A DNA stretch of 64,000 nucleotides from assembly GCF_964355755.1 (NCBI RefSeq), contig NC_092671.1, positions 22,038,001 through 22,102,000 on the forward strand, given 5' to 3'. Source of the stretch: Antedon mediterranea. Its lineage: Eukaryota; Echinodermata; Crinoidea; Comatulida; Antedonidae. Shown here one piece after another: positions 36,101 through 50,072 of the stretch (positions are counted from its first letter, which is position 1; each line of letters begins with the position of its first letter). The notes under the pieces are model-generated. The model did no database searches, was not told the origin of the DNA, and saw only the letters and a list, made by a program, of their open reading frames with translations. Both the position numbers and the translations under genes were made by a program.

Positions 36101-39100
36101 TTCGAAAAAACTTGTTAACATAAAAACACCAAAGTGATTAGAATAGCTTCAAATCGCATTTGGAGACGTTTTAGACCATTTTGTGCATTTCGATGAAACT
36201 TGGTTACGCAAAAACATCAAAGTGCTTAAAATCACATTATAAACCGTTTTAGACCATTTTGAGCATATCGATAAAACTTTTTACACAAAACACCAAAGTG
36301 CTTAGAATAGCTTCAAATCGCATTTGGAAACGTTTTAGAACATTTTGTGATTTTCGAAAAAACTTGTTAACATAAAAACATCAAAGAGCACAAAATAGCT
36401 TAATATCGTATTTGGAAACGTTTTAGAACATTTTGTGATTTTCGAAAAAACTTGTTAACATAAAACACCAAAGTGTACAGAATAGCTTCAAATCGCATTT
36501 GGAGACATTTTAGACCAATTTGTGATTTCCGAAAAAAACTTGTTAACATAAAAACACCAAAGTGCTAAGAATAGCTTCAAATCGCATTTGGAGACATTTT
36601 AGACCAATTTGTGATTTTCGAAAAAACTTGGTTACACAAAAACATCAAAGTGCTTAAAATCACATTATAAAACCGTTTTAGACCATTTTGAGCATTTCGA
36701 TAACACTTTTCACACAAAAACATCAAAGAGCATAAAATAGGTTAATATCGTATTTAAAAACGTTTTAGACCATTTTGAGCATTTCGACAAAACTTTTTCA
36801 CACAAAACACCAAAGTGTACAGAATAGCTTAATATCGTATTTAAAAACGTTTTAGACCATTTTGTGATTTTCGAAAAAACTTGTTAACATAAAAACACCA
36901 AAGTGCTTAGAATAGCTTCAAATCGCATTGGGAGACGTTTTAGACCATTTTGTGATTTTCGAAAAAACTTGTTAACATAAAAACATCAAAGTGTACAGAA
37001 TAGCTTCAAATCGCATTTGGAGACGTTTTAGACCATTTTGTGATTTTCGAAAAAAACTTGTTAACATAAAAACACCAAAGTGCTTAGAATAGCTTCAAAT
37101 CGCATTTGGAGACGTTTTAGACCAATTTGTGATTTTCGAAAAAACTTGGTTACACAAAAACATCAAAGTGGATAAAATCACATTATAAACCGTTTTAGAC
37201 CATTTTGAGAATTTCGATAACACATTTCACAAAAAAACATCAAAGAGCACAAAATAGCTTAATATCGTATTTAAAAACGTTTTAAACCATTTTGAGCATT
37301 TCGACAAAACTTTTTCACACAAAACACCAATGTGTACAGAATAGCTTCAAATCGCATTTGGAGACGTTTTAGACCATTTTGTAATTTTCGAAAAAACTTG
37401 TTAATATAAAAACACCAAAGTACTTAGAATAGCTTCAAATCGCATTTGGAGACGTTTTAGACCATTTTGTGATTTTCGAAAAAACTTGTTATCATAAAAA
37501 CACCAAAGTTCTTAAAATAGCTTCAAATCGCATTTGGAGACGTTTAAGACCATTTTGTGATTTTCGAAAAAACTTGTTAACACAAAAACACCAAAGTGTT
37601 TAGAAAAGCTTCAAATCGCATTTGGAGACGTTTTAGACCATTTTGGGATTTTCGAAAAAACTTGTTAACATAAAAACACCAAAGTGCTTAGAATAGCTTC
37701 AAATCGCATTTGGAGACGTTTTAGACCATTTTGTAATTTTCAAAAAAACTTGTTAACATAAAAACACCAAAGTTCTTAGAATAGCTTCAAATCGCATTTG
37801 AAGACGTTTTAGACCATTTTGTGCATTTCGATGAAACTTGGTTACACAAAAACATCAAAGTGCTTAAAATCACATTATAAACCGTTTTAGACCATTTGAG
37901 CATTTCGATAACACTTTTCACACAAAAACATCAAAGAGCACAATATAGATTAATATCCTATTTAAAAACGTTTTAGACCATTTTGAGCATTTCGACAAAA
38001 CTTTTTCACACAAAACACCAAAGTGCTTAGAATACCTTCAAATCGCATTTGGAGACGTTTTAGACCATTTTGTGATTTTCGAAAAAACTTGTTAACATAA
38101 AAACATCAAAGTTTACAGAATAGCTTCAAATCGCATTTGGAGACGTTTTAGACAATTTTGTGATTTTCGAAAAAACTTGTTAACATAAAAACACCAAAGT
38201 GCTTAGAATAGCTTCAAATCGCATTGGGAGACGTTTTAGACCATTTTGTGATTTTGGAAAAAACTTGTTAACATAAAAACATCAAAGTGTACAGAATAGC
38301 TTCAAATCGCATTTGGAGACGTTTTAGACCATTTTGTGATTTTCGAAAAAACTTGTTAACATAAAAACACCAAAGTACTTAGAATAGCTTCAAATCGCAT
38401 TTGGAGAAGTTTTAGACCATTTTGTGATTTTCGAAAAAACTTGTTAACATAAAAACACCAAAGTGATTAGAATAGCTTCAAATCGCATTTGGAGACGTTT
38501 TAGACCATTTTGTGCATTTCGATGAAACTTGGTTACGCAAAAACATCAAAGTGCTTAAAATCACATTATAAACCGTTTTAGACCATTTTGAGCATATCGA
38601 TAAAACTTTTTACACAAAACACCAAAGTGCTTAGAATAGCTTCAAATCGCATTTGGAGACGTTTTAGACCATTTTGTGATTTTCGATGAAACTTGGATAC
38701 GCAAAAACATCAAAGTGCTTAAAATCACATTATAAACCGTTTTAGACCATTTTGAGCATATCGATAAAACTTTTTACACAAAACACCAAAGTGCTTAGAA
38801 TAGCTTCAAATCGCATTTGGAGACGTTTTAGACCATTTTGTGATTTTCGAAAAAACTTGTTAACATAAAAACACCAAAGTACTTAGAATAGCTTCAAATC
38901 GCATTTGGAGAAGTTTTAGACCATTTTCTGATTTTCGAAAAAACTTGTTAACATAAAAACACCAAAGTGATTAGAATAGCTTCAAATCGCATTTGGAGAC
39001 GTTTTAGACCATTTTGTGCATTTCGATGAAACTTGGTTACGCAAAAACATCAAAGTGCTTAAAATCACATTATAAACCGTTTTAGACCATTTTGAGCATA

Positions 39101-39650
39101 TCGATAAAACTTTTTACACAAAACACCAAAGTGCTTAGAATAGCTTCAAATCGCATTTGGAGACGTTTTAGACCATTTTGTGATTTTCGAAAAAAACTTT
39201 TTAACATAAAAACACCAAACTGCTAAGAATAGCTTCAAATCGCATATGGAGACAATTTAGACCATTTTGTGATTTTCGAAAAAACTTGTTAACATAAAAA
39301 CACCAAAGTGCTTAGAATACCTTCAAATCGCATTTGGAGACGTTTTAGACCATTTTGTGATTTTCGAAAAAACTTGTTAACATAAAAACATCAAAGTGCT
39401 AAGAATAGCTTCCAATCGCATTTGGAGACATTTTAGACCATTTTGTGCATTTCGATGAAACTTGGTTACGCAAAAACATCAAAGTGCTTAAAATCACATT
39501 ATAAACCGTTTTAGACCATTTTGAGCATATCGATAACACTTTTCACACAAAAACATCAAAGAGCACAATATAGCTTAATATCGTATTTAAAAACGTTTTA
39601 GACCATTTTGAGCATTTCGACAAAACTTTTTCACACAAAACACCAAAGTG
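33180..39650 (+). repeat. ~6.5-kb block Q (unexpanded relative of block P)
   Basis: Carries the P marker series without the 1,295-bp and 440-bp duplications. It has two monomers that P lacks near 33,780-33,955 (gtgtacag with agattcaaatcgc, and gttttaaagc). A two-base loss, gcttaaaacacattat, occurs near 35,450. From 36,454 it is the third copy of block E. From about 39.2 kb it also matches the 22.65-24.4-kb segment. Confidence 0.83.
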
Positions 39651-40936
39651 CTTAGAATAGCTTCAAATCGCATTTGGAGACGTTTTAGACCATTTTGTGA
39701 TTTTCGAAAAAACTTGTTAACATAAAAACATCAAAGGGCTAAGAATAGCTTCAAATCGCATTTGGAGACATTTTAGACCAATTAGTGATTTTCGAAAAAA
39801 CTTGGTTACACAAAAACATCAAAGTGGTTAAAATCACATTATAAACCGTTTTAGACCATTTTGAGCATTTCGATAACACTTTTCACACAAAAACATCAAA
39901 GTGCTTAGAATAGCTTCAAATCGCATTTGGAGACGTTTTAGACCATTTTGTGATTTTCGAAAAAAACTTTTTAACATAAAAACACCAAACTGCTAAGAAT
40001 AGCTTCAAATCGCATATGGAGACAATTTAGACAATTTTGTGATTTTCGAAAAAACTTGTTAACATAAAAACACCAAAGTGCTTAGAATACCTTCAAATCG
40101 CATTTGGAGACGTTTTAGACCATTTTGTGATTTTCGAAAAAACTTGTTAACATAAAAACATCAAAGTGCTAAGAATAGCTTCAAATCGCATTTGGAGACA
40201 TTTTAGACCAATTAGTGATTTTCGAAAAAACTTGGTTACACAAAAACATCAAAGTGGTTAAAATCACATTATAAACCGTTTTAGACCATTTTGAGCATTT
40301 CGATAACACTTTTCACACAAAAACATCAAAGTGCTTAGAATAGCTTCAAATCGCATTTGGAGACGTTTTAGACCATTTTGTGATTTTCGAAAAAAACTTT
40401 TTAACATAAAAACACCAAACTGCTAAGAATAGCTTCAAATCGCATATGGAGACAATTTAGACCATTTTGTGATTTTCGAAAAAACTTGTTAACATAAAAA
40501 CACCAAAGTGCTTAGAATACCTTCAAATCGCATTTGGAGACGTTTTAGACCATTTTGTGATTTTCGAAAAAACTTGTTAACATAAAAACATCAAAGTGCT
40601 AAGAATAGCTTCCAATCGCATTTGGAGACATTTTAGACCAATTTGTGATTTTCGAAAAAACTTGGTTACACAAAAACATCAAAGTGCTTAAAATCACAAT
40701 ATAAAACCGTTTTAGACCATTTTGAGCATTTCGATAACACTTTTCACACAAAAACATCAAAGTGCTTAAAATAGCTTCAAATCGCATTTGGAGACGTTTT
40801 AGACCATTTTGTGATTTTCGAAAAAAACTTTTAAACATAAAAACATCAAAGTGTACAGAATAGCTTCAAATCGCATTTGGAGACGTTTTAGACCATTTTG
40901 TGATTTTCGAAAAAACTTGTTAACATAAAAACACCA
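39186..40936 (+). repeat. 1.7-kb segment, copy 2
   Basis: Counterpart of 22,650-24,400 at an offset of 16,535-16,536, with the same two 430-bp subunits and the cacaatataaaacc B variant. It differs by gacaatttagacaatt near 40,023 and cttttaaacataaaa near 40,828. After about 40,940 it enters a set of A monomers with acaacaaagtgc and gttagcataaaa that I did not find together elsewhere. Confidence 0.83.
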
Positions 40937-41698
40937 AAGTGCTTAGAATAGCTTAAAATCGCATTTGGAGACGTTTTAGACCATTTTGTGATTTTCGAAA
41001 AAACTTGTTAACATAAAAACAACAAAGTGCTTAGAATAGCTTCAAATCGCATTTGGAAACGTTTTAGACCATTTTGTGATTTTCGAAAAAACTTGTTAAC
41101 ATAAAAACACCAAAGTGCTTAGAATAGCTTAAAATCGTATTTGGAGACGTTTTAGACCATTTTGTGATTTTCGAAAAAACTTGTTAGCATAAAAACAACA
41201 AAGTTCTTAGAATAGCTTCAAATCGCATTTGGAGACGTTTTAGACCATTTTGTGATTTTCGAAAAAACTTGTTAACATAAAAACACCAAAGTGCTTAGAA
41301 TAGCTTCAAATCGCATTTGGAGACGTTTTAGACCAATTTGTGATTTTCGAAAAAACTTGGTTACACAAAAACATCAAAGTGGATAAAATCACATTATAAA
41401 CCGTTTTAGACCATTTTGAGCATTTCGATAACACATTTCACACAAAAACATCAAAGAGCACAAAATAGCTTAATATCGTATTTAAAAACGTTTTAAACCA
41501 TTTTGAGCATTTCGACAAAACTTTTTCACACAAAACACCAAAGTGTACAGAATAGCTTCAAATCGCATTTGGAGACGTTTTAGACCATTTTGTGGTTTTC
41601 GAAAAAACTTGTTAATATAAAAACACCAAAGTACTTAGAATAACTTCAAATCGCATTTGGAGACGTTTTAGACCATTTTGTGATTTTCGAAAAAACTT
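40937..41698 (+). repeat. A-monomer run and link segment
   Basis: Type A monomers with local variants (gcttaaaatcg, acaacaaag, ggaaacgttttagacc, gttagcataaaaac) up to about 41.3 kb. These are followed by a gtggataaaatc B, C, D and tgtggttttcg series that matches 15.2-15.6, 18.2-18.6 and 59.65-60.0 kb. It links the 1.7-kb segment to the following tandem pair. Confidence 0.75.
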
Positions 41699-42918
41699 GT
41701 TAACATAAAAACACCAAAGTTCTTAAAATAGCTTCAAATCGCATTTGGAGACGTTTTAGACCATTTTGTGATTTTCGAAAAAACTTGTTAACACAAAAAC
41801 ACCAAAGTGTTTAGAAAAGCTTCAAATCGCATTTGGAGACGTTTTAGACCATTTTGGGATTTTCGAAAAAGCTTGTTAACATAAAAACACCAAAGTGCTT
41901 AGAATAGCTTCAAATCGCATTTGGAGACGTTTTAGACCATTTTGTAATTTTCAAAAAAACTTGTTAACATAAAAACATCAAAGTGCTAAGAATAGCTTCA
42001 AATCGCATTTGGAGACGTTTTAGACAATTTTGTGATTTTCGAAAAAACTTGTTAACATAAAAACACCAAAGTGCTTAGAATAGCTTCAAATCGCATTTGG
42101 AGACGTTTTAGACCATTTTGTGATTTTCGAAAAAACTTGTTAACATAAAAACACCAAAGTGCTTAGAATAGCTTCAAATCGCATTTGGAGACGTTTTAGA
42201 CCAATTTGTGATTTTCGAAAAAAACTTGTTAACATAAAAACACCAAAGTGTTTAGAAAAGCTTAAAATCGCATTTGGAGACGTTTTAGACCATTTTGGGA
42301 TTTTCGAAAAAACTTGTTAACATAAAAACACGAAAGTGCTTAGAATAGCTTCAAATCGCATTTGGAGACGTTTTAGACCATTTTGTAATTTTCAAAAAAA
42401 CTTGTTAACATAAAAACACCAAAGTTCTTAGAATAGCTTCAAATCGCATTTGGAGACGTTTTAGACCATTTTGTGCATTTCGATGAAACTTGGTTACACA
42501 AAAACATAAAAGTGCTTAAAATCACATTATAAACCGTTTTAGACCATTTGAGCATTTCGATAACACTTTTCATACAAAAACATCAAAGAGCACAATATAG
42601 CTTAATATCCTATTTAAAAACGTTTTAGACCATTTTGAGCATTTCAACAAAACTTTTTCACACAAAACACCAAAGTGCTTAGAATACCTTCAAATCGCAT
42701 TTGGAGACGTTTTAGACCATTTTGTGATTTTCGAAAAAACTTGTTAACATAAAAACATCAAAGTTTACAGAATAGCTTCAAATCGCATTTGGAGACGTTT
42801 TAGACAATTTTGTGATTTTCGAAAAAACTTGTTAACATAAAAACACCAAAGTGCTTAGAATAGCTTCAAATCGCATTGGGAGACGTTTTAGGCCATTTTG
42901 TGATTTTCGAAAAAACTT
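41699..42918 (+). repeat. 1,220-bp tandem unit, copy 1
   Basis: Opens with the gttcttaaaatagc monomer. It contains gaaaaagcttg at about 41,865, cacgaaagtgc near 42,330, acataaaagtgc in the B monomer near 42,503, cttttcatac, catttcaac and ttttaggcc near 42,888. All of these recur 1,220 bp later. The second half resembles 24.4-24.96 kb and 33.2-33.75 kb. Confidence 0.88.
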
Positions 42919-44138
42919 GTTAACATAAAAACACCAAAGTTCTTAAAATAGCTTCAAATCGCATTTGGAGACGTTTTAGACCATTTTGTGATTTTCGAAA
43001 AAACTTGTTAACACAAAAACACCAAAGTGTTTAGAAAAGCTTCAAATCGCATTTGGAGACGTTTTAGACCATTTTGGGATTTTCGAAAAAGCTTGTTAAC
43101 ATAAAAACACCAAAGTGCTTAGAATAGCTTCAAATCGCATTTGGAGACGTTTTAGACCATTTTGTAATTTTCAAAAAAACTTGTTAACATAAAAACATCA
43201 AAGTGCTAAGAATAGCTTCAAATCGCATTTGGAGACGTTTTAGACAATTTTGTGATTTTCGAAAAAACTTGTTAACATAAAAACACCAAAGTGCTTAGAA
43301 TAGCTTCAAATCGCATTTGGAGACGTTTTAGACCATTTTGTGATTTTCGAAAAAACTTGTTAACATAAAAACACCAAAGTGCTTAGAATAGCTTCAAATC
43401 GCATTTGGAGACGTTTTAGACCAATTTGTGATTTTCGAAAAAAACTTGTTAACATAAAAACACCAAAGTGTTTAGAAAAGCTTAAAATCGCATTTGGAGA
43501 CGTTTTAGACCATTTTGGGATTTTCGAAAAAACTTGTTAACATAAAAACACGAAAGTGCTTAGAATAGCTTCAAATCGCATTTGGAGACGTTTTAGACCA
43601 TTTTGTAATTTTCAAAAAAACTTGTTAACATAAAAACACCAAAGTTCTTAGAATAGCTTCAAATCGCATTTGGAGACGTTTTAGACCATTTTGTGCATTT
43701 CGATGAAACTTGGTTACACAAAAACATAAAAGTGCTTAAAATCACATTATAAACCGTTTTAGACCATTTGAGCATTTCGATAACACTTTTCATACAAAAA
43801 CATCAAAGAGCACAATATAGCTTAATATCCTATTTAAAAACGTTTTAGACCATTTTGAGCATTTCAACAAAACTTTTTCACACAAAACACCAAAGTGCTT
43901 AGAATACCTTCAAATCGCATTTGGAGACGTTTTAGACCATTTTGTGATTTTCGAAAAAACTTGTTAACATAAAAACATCAAAGTTTACAGAATAGCTTCA
44001 AATCGCATTTGGAGACGTTTTAGACAATTTTGTGATTTTCGAAAAAACTTGTTAACATAAAAACACCAAAGTGCTTAGAATAGCTTCAAATCGCATTGGG
44101 AGACGTTTTAGGCCATTTTGTGATTTTCGAAAAAACTT
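42919..44138 (+). repeat. 1,220-bp tandem unit, copy 2
   Basis: Repeats 41,699-42,918 with no mismatch that I noticed. It ends at 44,138, after the ttttaggcc monomer, where a gtgtacag A monomer begins and leads into the long 44.3-49-kb block. Confidence 0.88.
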
Positions 44139-44289
44139 GTTAACATAAAAACATCAAAGTGTACAGAATAGCTTCAAATCGCATTTGGAGACGTTTTAGA
44201 CCATTTTGTGATTTTCGAAAAAACTTGTTAACATAAAAACACCAAAGTGCTTAGAATAGCTTCAAATCGCATTTGGAGACGTTTTAAAG

Positions 44290-47200
44290 CATTTTGTGAT
44301 TTTCGAAAAAACTTGTTAACATAAAAACACCAAAATGTTTAGAATAGCTTCAAATCGCATTTGGAGACGTTTTAGACCATTTTGTGATTTTCGAAAAAAC
44401 TTGTTAACACAAAAACACAAAAGTTATTAGAATAGCTTCAAATCGCATTTGGAGACGTTTTAGACCATTTTGTGCATTTCGATGAAACTTGGTTACGCAA
44501 AAACATCAAAGTGCTTAAAATCACATTATAAACCGTTTTAGACCATTTTGAGCATATCGATAACACTTTTCACACAAAAACATCAAAGAGCACAATATAG
44601 CTTAATATCGTATTTAAAAACGTTTTAGACCATTTTGAGCATTTCGACAAAACTTTTTCACACAAAACACCAAAGTGCTTAGAATAGCTTCAAATCGCAT
44701 TTGGAGACGTTTTAGACCATTTTGTGATTTTCGAAAAAACTTGTTAACATAAAAACATCAAAGTGCTAAGAATAGCTTCAAATCGAATTTGGAGACATTT
44801 TAGACCAATTTGTGATTTTCGAAAAAACTTGGTTACACAAAAACATCAAAGTGGTTAAAATCACATTATAAACCGTTTTAGACCATTTTGAGCATTTCGA
44901 TAACACTTTTCACACAAAAACATCAAAGTGCTTAGAATAGCTTAAAATCGCATTTGGAGACGTTTTAGACCATTTTGTGATTTTCGAAAAAAACTTTTTA
45001 ACATAAAAACACCAAACTGCTAAGAATAGCTTCAAATCGCATATGGAGACAATTTAGACCATTTTGTGATTTTCGAAAAAACTTGTTAACATAAAAACAC
45101 CAAAGTGCTTAGAATACCTTCAAATCGCATTTGGAGACATTTTAGACCATTTTGTGATTTTCGAAAAGACTTGTTAACATAAAAACATCAAAGTGCTAAG
45201 AATAGCTTCCAATCGCATTTGGAGACGTTTTAGACCATTTTGTGATTTTCGAAAACAACTTGTTAACATAAAAACACCAAAATGCTTAGTATAGCTTCAA
45301 ATCGCATTTGGAGACGTTTTAGACCAATTTGTGATTTTCGAAAAAACTTGGTTACACAAAAACATCAAAGTGGATAAAATCACATTATAAACCGTTTTAG
45401 ACCATTTTGAGCATATCGATAACACTTTTCACACAAAAACATCAAAGAGCACAATATAGCTTAATATCGTATTTAAAAACGTTTTAGACCATTTTGAGCA
45501 TTTCGACAAAACTTTTTCACACAAAACACCAAAGTGCTTAGAATAGCTTCAAATCGCATTTGGAGACGTTTTAGACCATTTTGTGATTTTCGAAAAAACT
45601 TGTTAACATAAAAACATCAAAGTGCTAAGAATAGCTTCAAATCGAATTTGGAGACATTTTAGACCAATTAGTGATTTTCGAAAAAACTTGGTTACACAAA
45701 AACATCAAAGTGGTTAAAATCACATTATAAACCGTTTTAGACCATTTTGAGCATTTCGATAACACTTTTCACACAAAAACATCAAAGTGCTTAGAATAGC
45801 TTCAAATCGCATTTGGAGACGTTTTAGACCATTTTGTGATTTTCGAAAAAAACTTTTTAACATAAAAACACCAAACTGCTAAGAATAGCTTCAAATCGCA
45901 TATGGAGACAATTTAGACCATTTTGTGATTTTCGAAAAAACTTGTTAACATAAAAACACCAAAGTGCTTAGAATACCTTCAAATCGCATTTGGAGACGTT
46001 TTAGACCATTTTGTGATTTTCCAAAAAACTTGTTAACATAAAAACATCAAAGTGTACAGAATAGCTTCAAATCGCATTTGGAGACGTTTTAGACCATTTT
46101 GTGATTTTCGAAAAAACTTGTTAACATAAAAACACCAAAGTGCTTAGAATAGCTTCAAATCGCATTAGGAGACGTTTTAGACCATTTTGTGATTTTCGAA
46201 AAAACTTGTTAACATAAAAACACCAAAGTGCTTAGAATAGCTTCAAATCGCATTTGGAGACGTTTTAGACCATTTTGTGATTTTCGAAAAAACTTGTTAA
46301 CATAAAAACACCAAAATGTTTAGAATAGCTTCAAATCACATTTGGAGACGTTTTAGACCATTTTGTGATTTTCGAAAAAACTTGTTAACACAAAAACACC
46401 AAAGTGATTAGAATAGCTTCAAATCGCATTTGGAGACGTTTTAGACCAATTTGTGCATTTCGATGAAACTTGGTTACGCAAAAACATCAAAGTGCTTAAA
46501 ATCACATTATAAACCGTTTTAGACCATTTTGAGCATATCGATAACACTTTTCACACAAAAACATCAAAGAGCACAATATAGCTTAATATCTTATTTAAAA
46601 ACGTTTTAGACCATTTTGAGCATTTCGACAAAACTTTTTCACACAAAACACCAAAGTGCTTAGAATAGCTTCAAATCGCATTTGGAGACGTTTTAGACCA
46701 TTTTGTGATTTTCGAAAAAACTTGTTAACATAAAAACATCAAAGTGCTAAGAATAGCTTCAAATCGCATTTGGAGACATTTTAGACCAATTAGTGAATTT
46801 CGAAAAAACTTGGTTACACAAAAACATCAAAGTGGTTAAAATCACATTATAAACCGTTTTAGACCATTTTGAGCATTTCGATAACACTTTTCACACAAAA
46901 ACATCAAAGTGCTTAGAATAGCTTCAAATCGCATTTGGAGACGTTTTAGACCATTTTGTGATTTTCGAAAAAAACTTTTTAACATAAAAACACCAAACTG
47001 CTAAGAATAGCTTCAAATCGCATATGGAGACAATTTAGACCATTTTGTGATTTTCGAAAAAACTTGTTAACATAAAAACACCAAAGTGCTAAGAATAGCT
47101 TCAAATCGCATATGGAGACAATTTAGACCATTTTGTGATTTTCGAAAAAAACTTGTTAACATAAAAACACCAAAGTGCTTAGAATACCTTCAAATCGCAT

Positions 47201-49060
47201 TTGGAGACGTTTAAGACCATTTTGTGATTTTCGAAAAAACTTGTTAACATAAAAACACCAAAGTGCTTAGAATAGCTTCAATTCGCATTTGGAGACGTTT
47301 TAGACCAATTTGTGATTTTCGAAAAAACTTGGTTACACAAAAACATCAAAGTGGATAAAAGCACATTATAAACCGTTTTAGACCATTTTGAGCATTTCGA
47401 TAACACATTTCACACAAAAACATCAAAGAGCACAAAATAGCTTAATATCGTATTTAAAAACGTTTTAAACCATTTTGAGCATTTCGACAAAACTTTTTCA
47501 CACAAAACACCAAAGTGTACAGAATAGCTTCAAATCGCATTTGGAGACGTTTTAGACCATTTTGTGATTTTCGAAAAAACTTGTTAATATAAAAACACCA
47601 AAGTACTTAGAATAGCTTCAAATCGCATTTGGAGACGTTTTAGACCATTTTGTGATTTTCGAAAAAACTTGTTAACATAAAAACATCAAAGTGCTAAGAA
47701 TAGCTTCCAATCGCATTTGGAGACATTTTAGACCAATTTGTGATTTTCGAAAAAACTTGGTTACACAAAAACATCAAAGTGCTTAAAATCACATTATAAA
47801 CCGTTTTAGACCATTTTGAGCATTTCGATAACACATTTCACACAAAAACATCAAAGAGCACAAAATAGCTTAATATCGTATTTAAAAACGTTTTAAACCA
47901 TTTTGAGCATTTCGACAAAACTTTTTCACACAAAACACCAAAGTGTTTAGAAAAGCTTCAAATCGCATTTGGAGACGTTTTAGACCATTTTGGGATTTTC
48001 GAAAAAACTTGTTAACATAAAAACACCAAAGTGCTTAGAATAGCTTCAAATCGCATTTGGAGACGTTTTAGACCATTTTGTAATTTTCGAAAAAACTTGT
48101 TAACATAAAAACACCAAAATGTTTAGAATAGCTTCAAATCGCATTTGGAGACGTTTTAGACCATTTTGTGTTTTCGAAAAAACTTGTTAACACAAAAACA
48201 CCAAAGTGATTAGAATAGCTTCAAATCGCATTTGGAGACGTTTTAGACCATTTTGTGATTTTCGAAAAAACTTGTTAACATAAAAACACCAAAGTGATTA
48301 GAATAGCTTCAAATCGCATTTGGAGACGTTTTAGACCATTTTGTGCATTTCGATGAAACTTGGTTACGCAAAAACATCAAAGTAATAATCACATTATAAA
48401 CAGTTTTAGACCATTTTGAGCATATCGATAAAACTTTTTACACAAAACACCAAAGTGCTTAGAATAGCTTCAAATCGCATTTGGAGACGTTTTAGACCAT
48501 TTTGTGATTTTCGACAAAACTTTTTCACACAAAACACCAAAGTGCTTAGAATACCTTCAAATCGCATTTGGAGACGTTTTAGACCATTTTGTGATTTTCG
48601 AAAAAACTTGTTAACATAAAAACATCAAAGTGTACAGAATAGCTTCAAATCGCATTTGGAGACGTTTTAGACCATTTTGTGATTTTCGAAAAAACTTCTT
48701 AACATAAAAACACCAAAGTGCTTAGAATAGCTTCAAATCGCATTGGGAGACGTTTTAGACCATTTTGTTATTTTCGAAAAAACTTGTTAACATAAAAACA
48801 CCAAAATGTTTAGAATAGCTTCAAATCGCATTTGTAGACGTTTTAGACCATTTTGTGATTTTCGAAAAAACTTGTTAACACAAAAACACCAAAGTGATTA
48901 GAATAGCTTCAAATCGCATTTGGAGACGTTTTAGACCATTTTGTGCATTTCGATGAAACTTGGTTACGCAAAAACATCAAAGTGCTTAAAATCACATTAT
49001 AAACCGTTTTAGACCATTTTGAGCATATCGATAACACTTTTCACACAAAAACATCAAAGA
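44290..49060 (+). repeat. ~4.8-kb segmental block, copy 2
   Basis: Matches 8,610-13,380 at a constant offset of 35,680 with only scattered substitutions: gcttaaaatcg for gcttcaaatcg near 44,941, gtgttttcg for gtgtttttg near 48,170, and cattggg for cattagg near 48,745. The left edge follows the gttttaaagc monomer. At about 49.06 kb the sequence switches to match 4.3-5.2 kb instead (offset 44,797, marker gagcaattcg at 4,314/49,111). Confidence 0.88.
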
Positions 49061-50072
49061 GCACAATATAGCTTAATATCGTATTTAAAAACGTTTTAGA
49101 CCATTTTGAGCAATTCGACAAAACTTTTTCACACAAAACACCAAAGTGCTTAGAATAGCTTCAAATCGCATTTGGAGACGTTTTAGACCATTTTGTGATT
49201 TTCGAAAAAACTTGTTAACATAAAAACATCAAAGGGCTAAGAATAGCTTCAAATCGCATTTGGAGACATTTTAGACCAATTAGTGATTTTCGAAAAAACT
49301 TGGTTACACAAAAACATCAAAGTGGTTAAAATCACATTATAAACCGTTTTAGACCATTTTGAGCATATCGATAAAATTTTTTACACAAAAACATCAAAGA
49401 GCACAAAATAGCTTAATATCGTATTTGGAAACGTTTTAGAACATTTTGTGATTTTCGAAAAAACTTGTTAACATAAAACACCAAAGTGTACAGAATAGCT
49501 TCAAATCGCATTTGGAGACATTTTAGACCAATTTGTGATTTTCGAAAAAACTTGTTAACATAAAAACACCAAAGTGCTAAGAATAGCTTCAAATCGCATT
49601 TGGAGACATTTTAGACCAATTTGTGATTTTCGAAAAAACTTGGTTACACAAAAACATCAAAGTGCTTAAAATCACATTATAAAACCGTTTTAGACCATTT
49701 TGAGCATTTCGATAACACTTTTCACACAAAAACATCAAAGAGCATAAAATAGGTTAATATCGTATTTAAAAACGTTTTAGACCATTTTGAGCATTTCGAT
49801 GAAACTTGGTTACGCAAAAACATCAAAGTGCTTAAAATCACATTATAAACCGTTTTAGACCATTTTGAGCATATCGATAAAATTTTTTACACAAAAACAT
49901 CAAAGAGCACAAAATAGCTTAATATCGTATTTGGAAACGTTTTAGAACATTTTGTGATTTTCGAAAAAACTTGTTAACGTAAAACACCAAAGTGTACAGA
50001 ATAGCTTCAAATCGCATTTGGAGACATTTTAGACCAATTTGTGATTTTCGAAAAAACTTGTTAACATAAAAA
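47167..50072 (+). repeat. 2,905-bp higher-order unit, copy 1 of a tandem duplication
   Basis: Contains gtttaagacc at 47,209, the gtggataaaagc B variant, the gcttccaatcgc monomer near 47,705, gttttaaacc C monomers, the caaagtaataatc B near 48,380, catttgtagacg and gagcaattcg. Each recurs 2,905-2,906 bp later. The one-base difference falls near 48,170, where this copy has gtgttttcg against gtgattttcg. It overlaps the right part of the 35,680-offset block. Confidence 0.87.
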
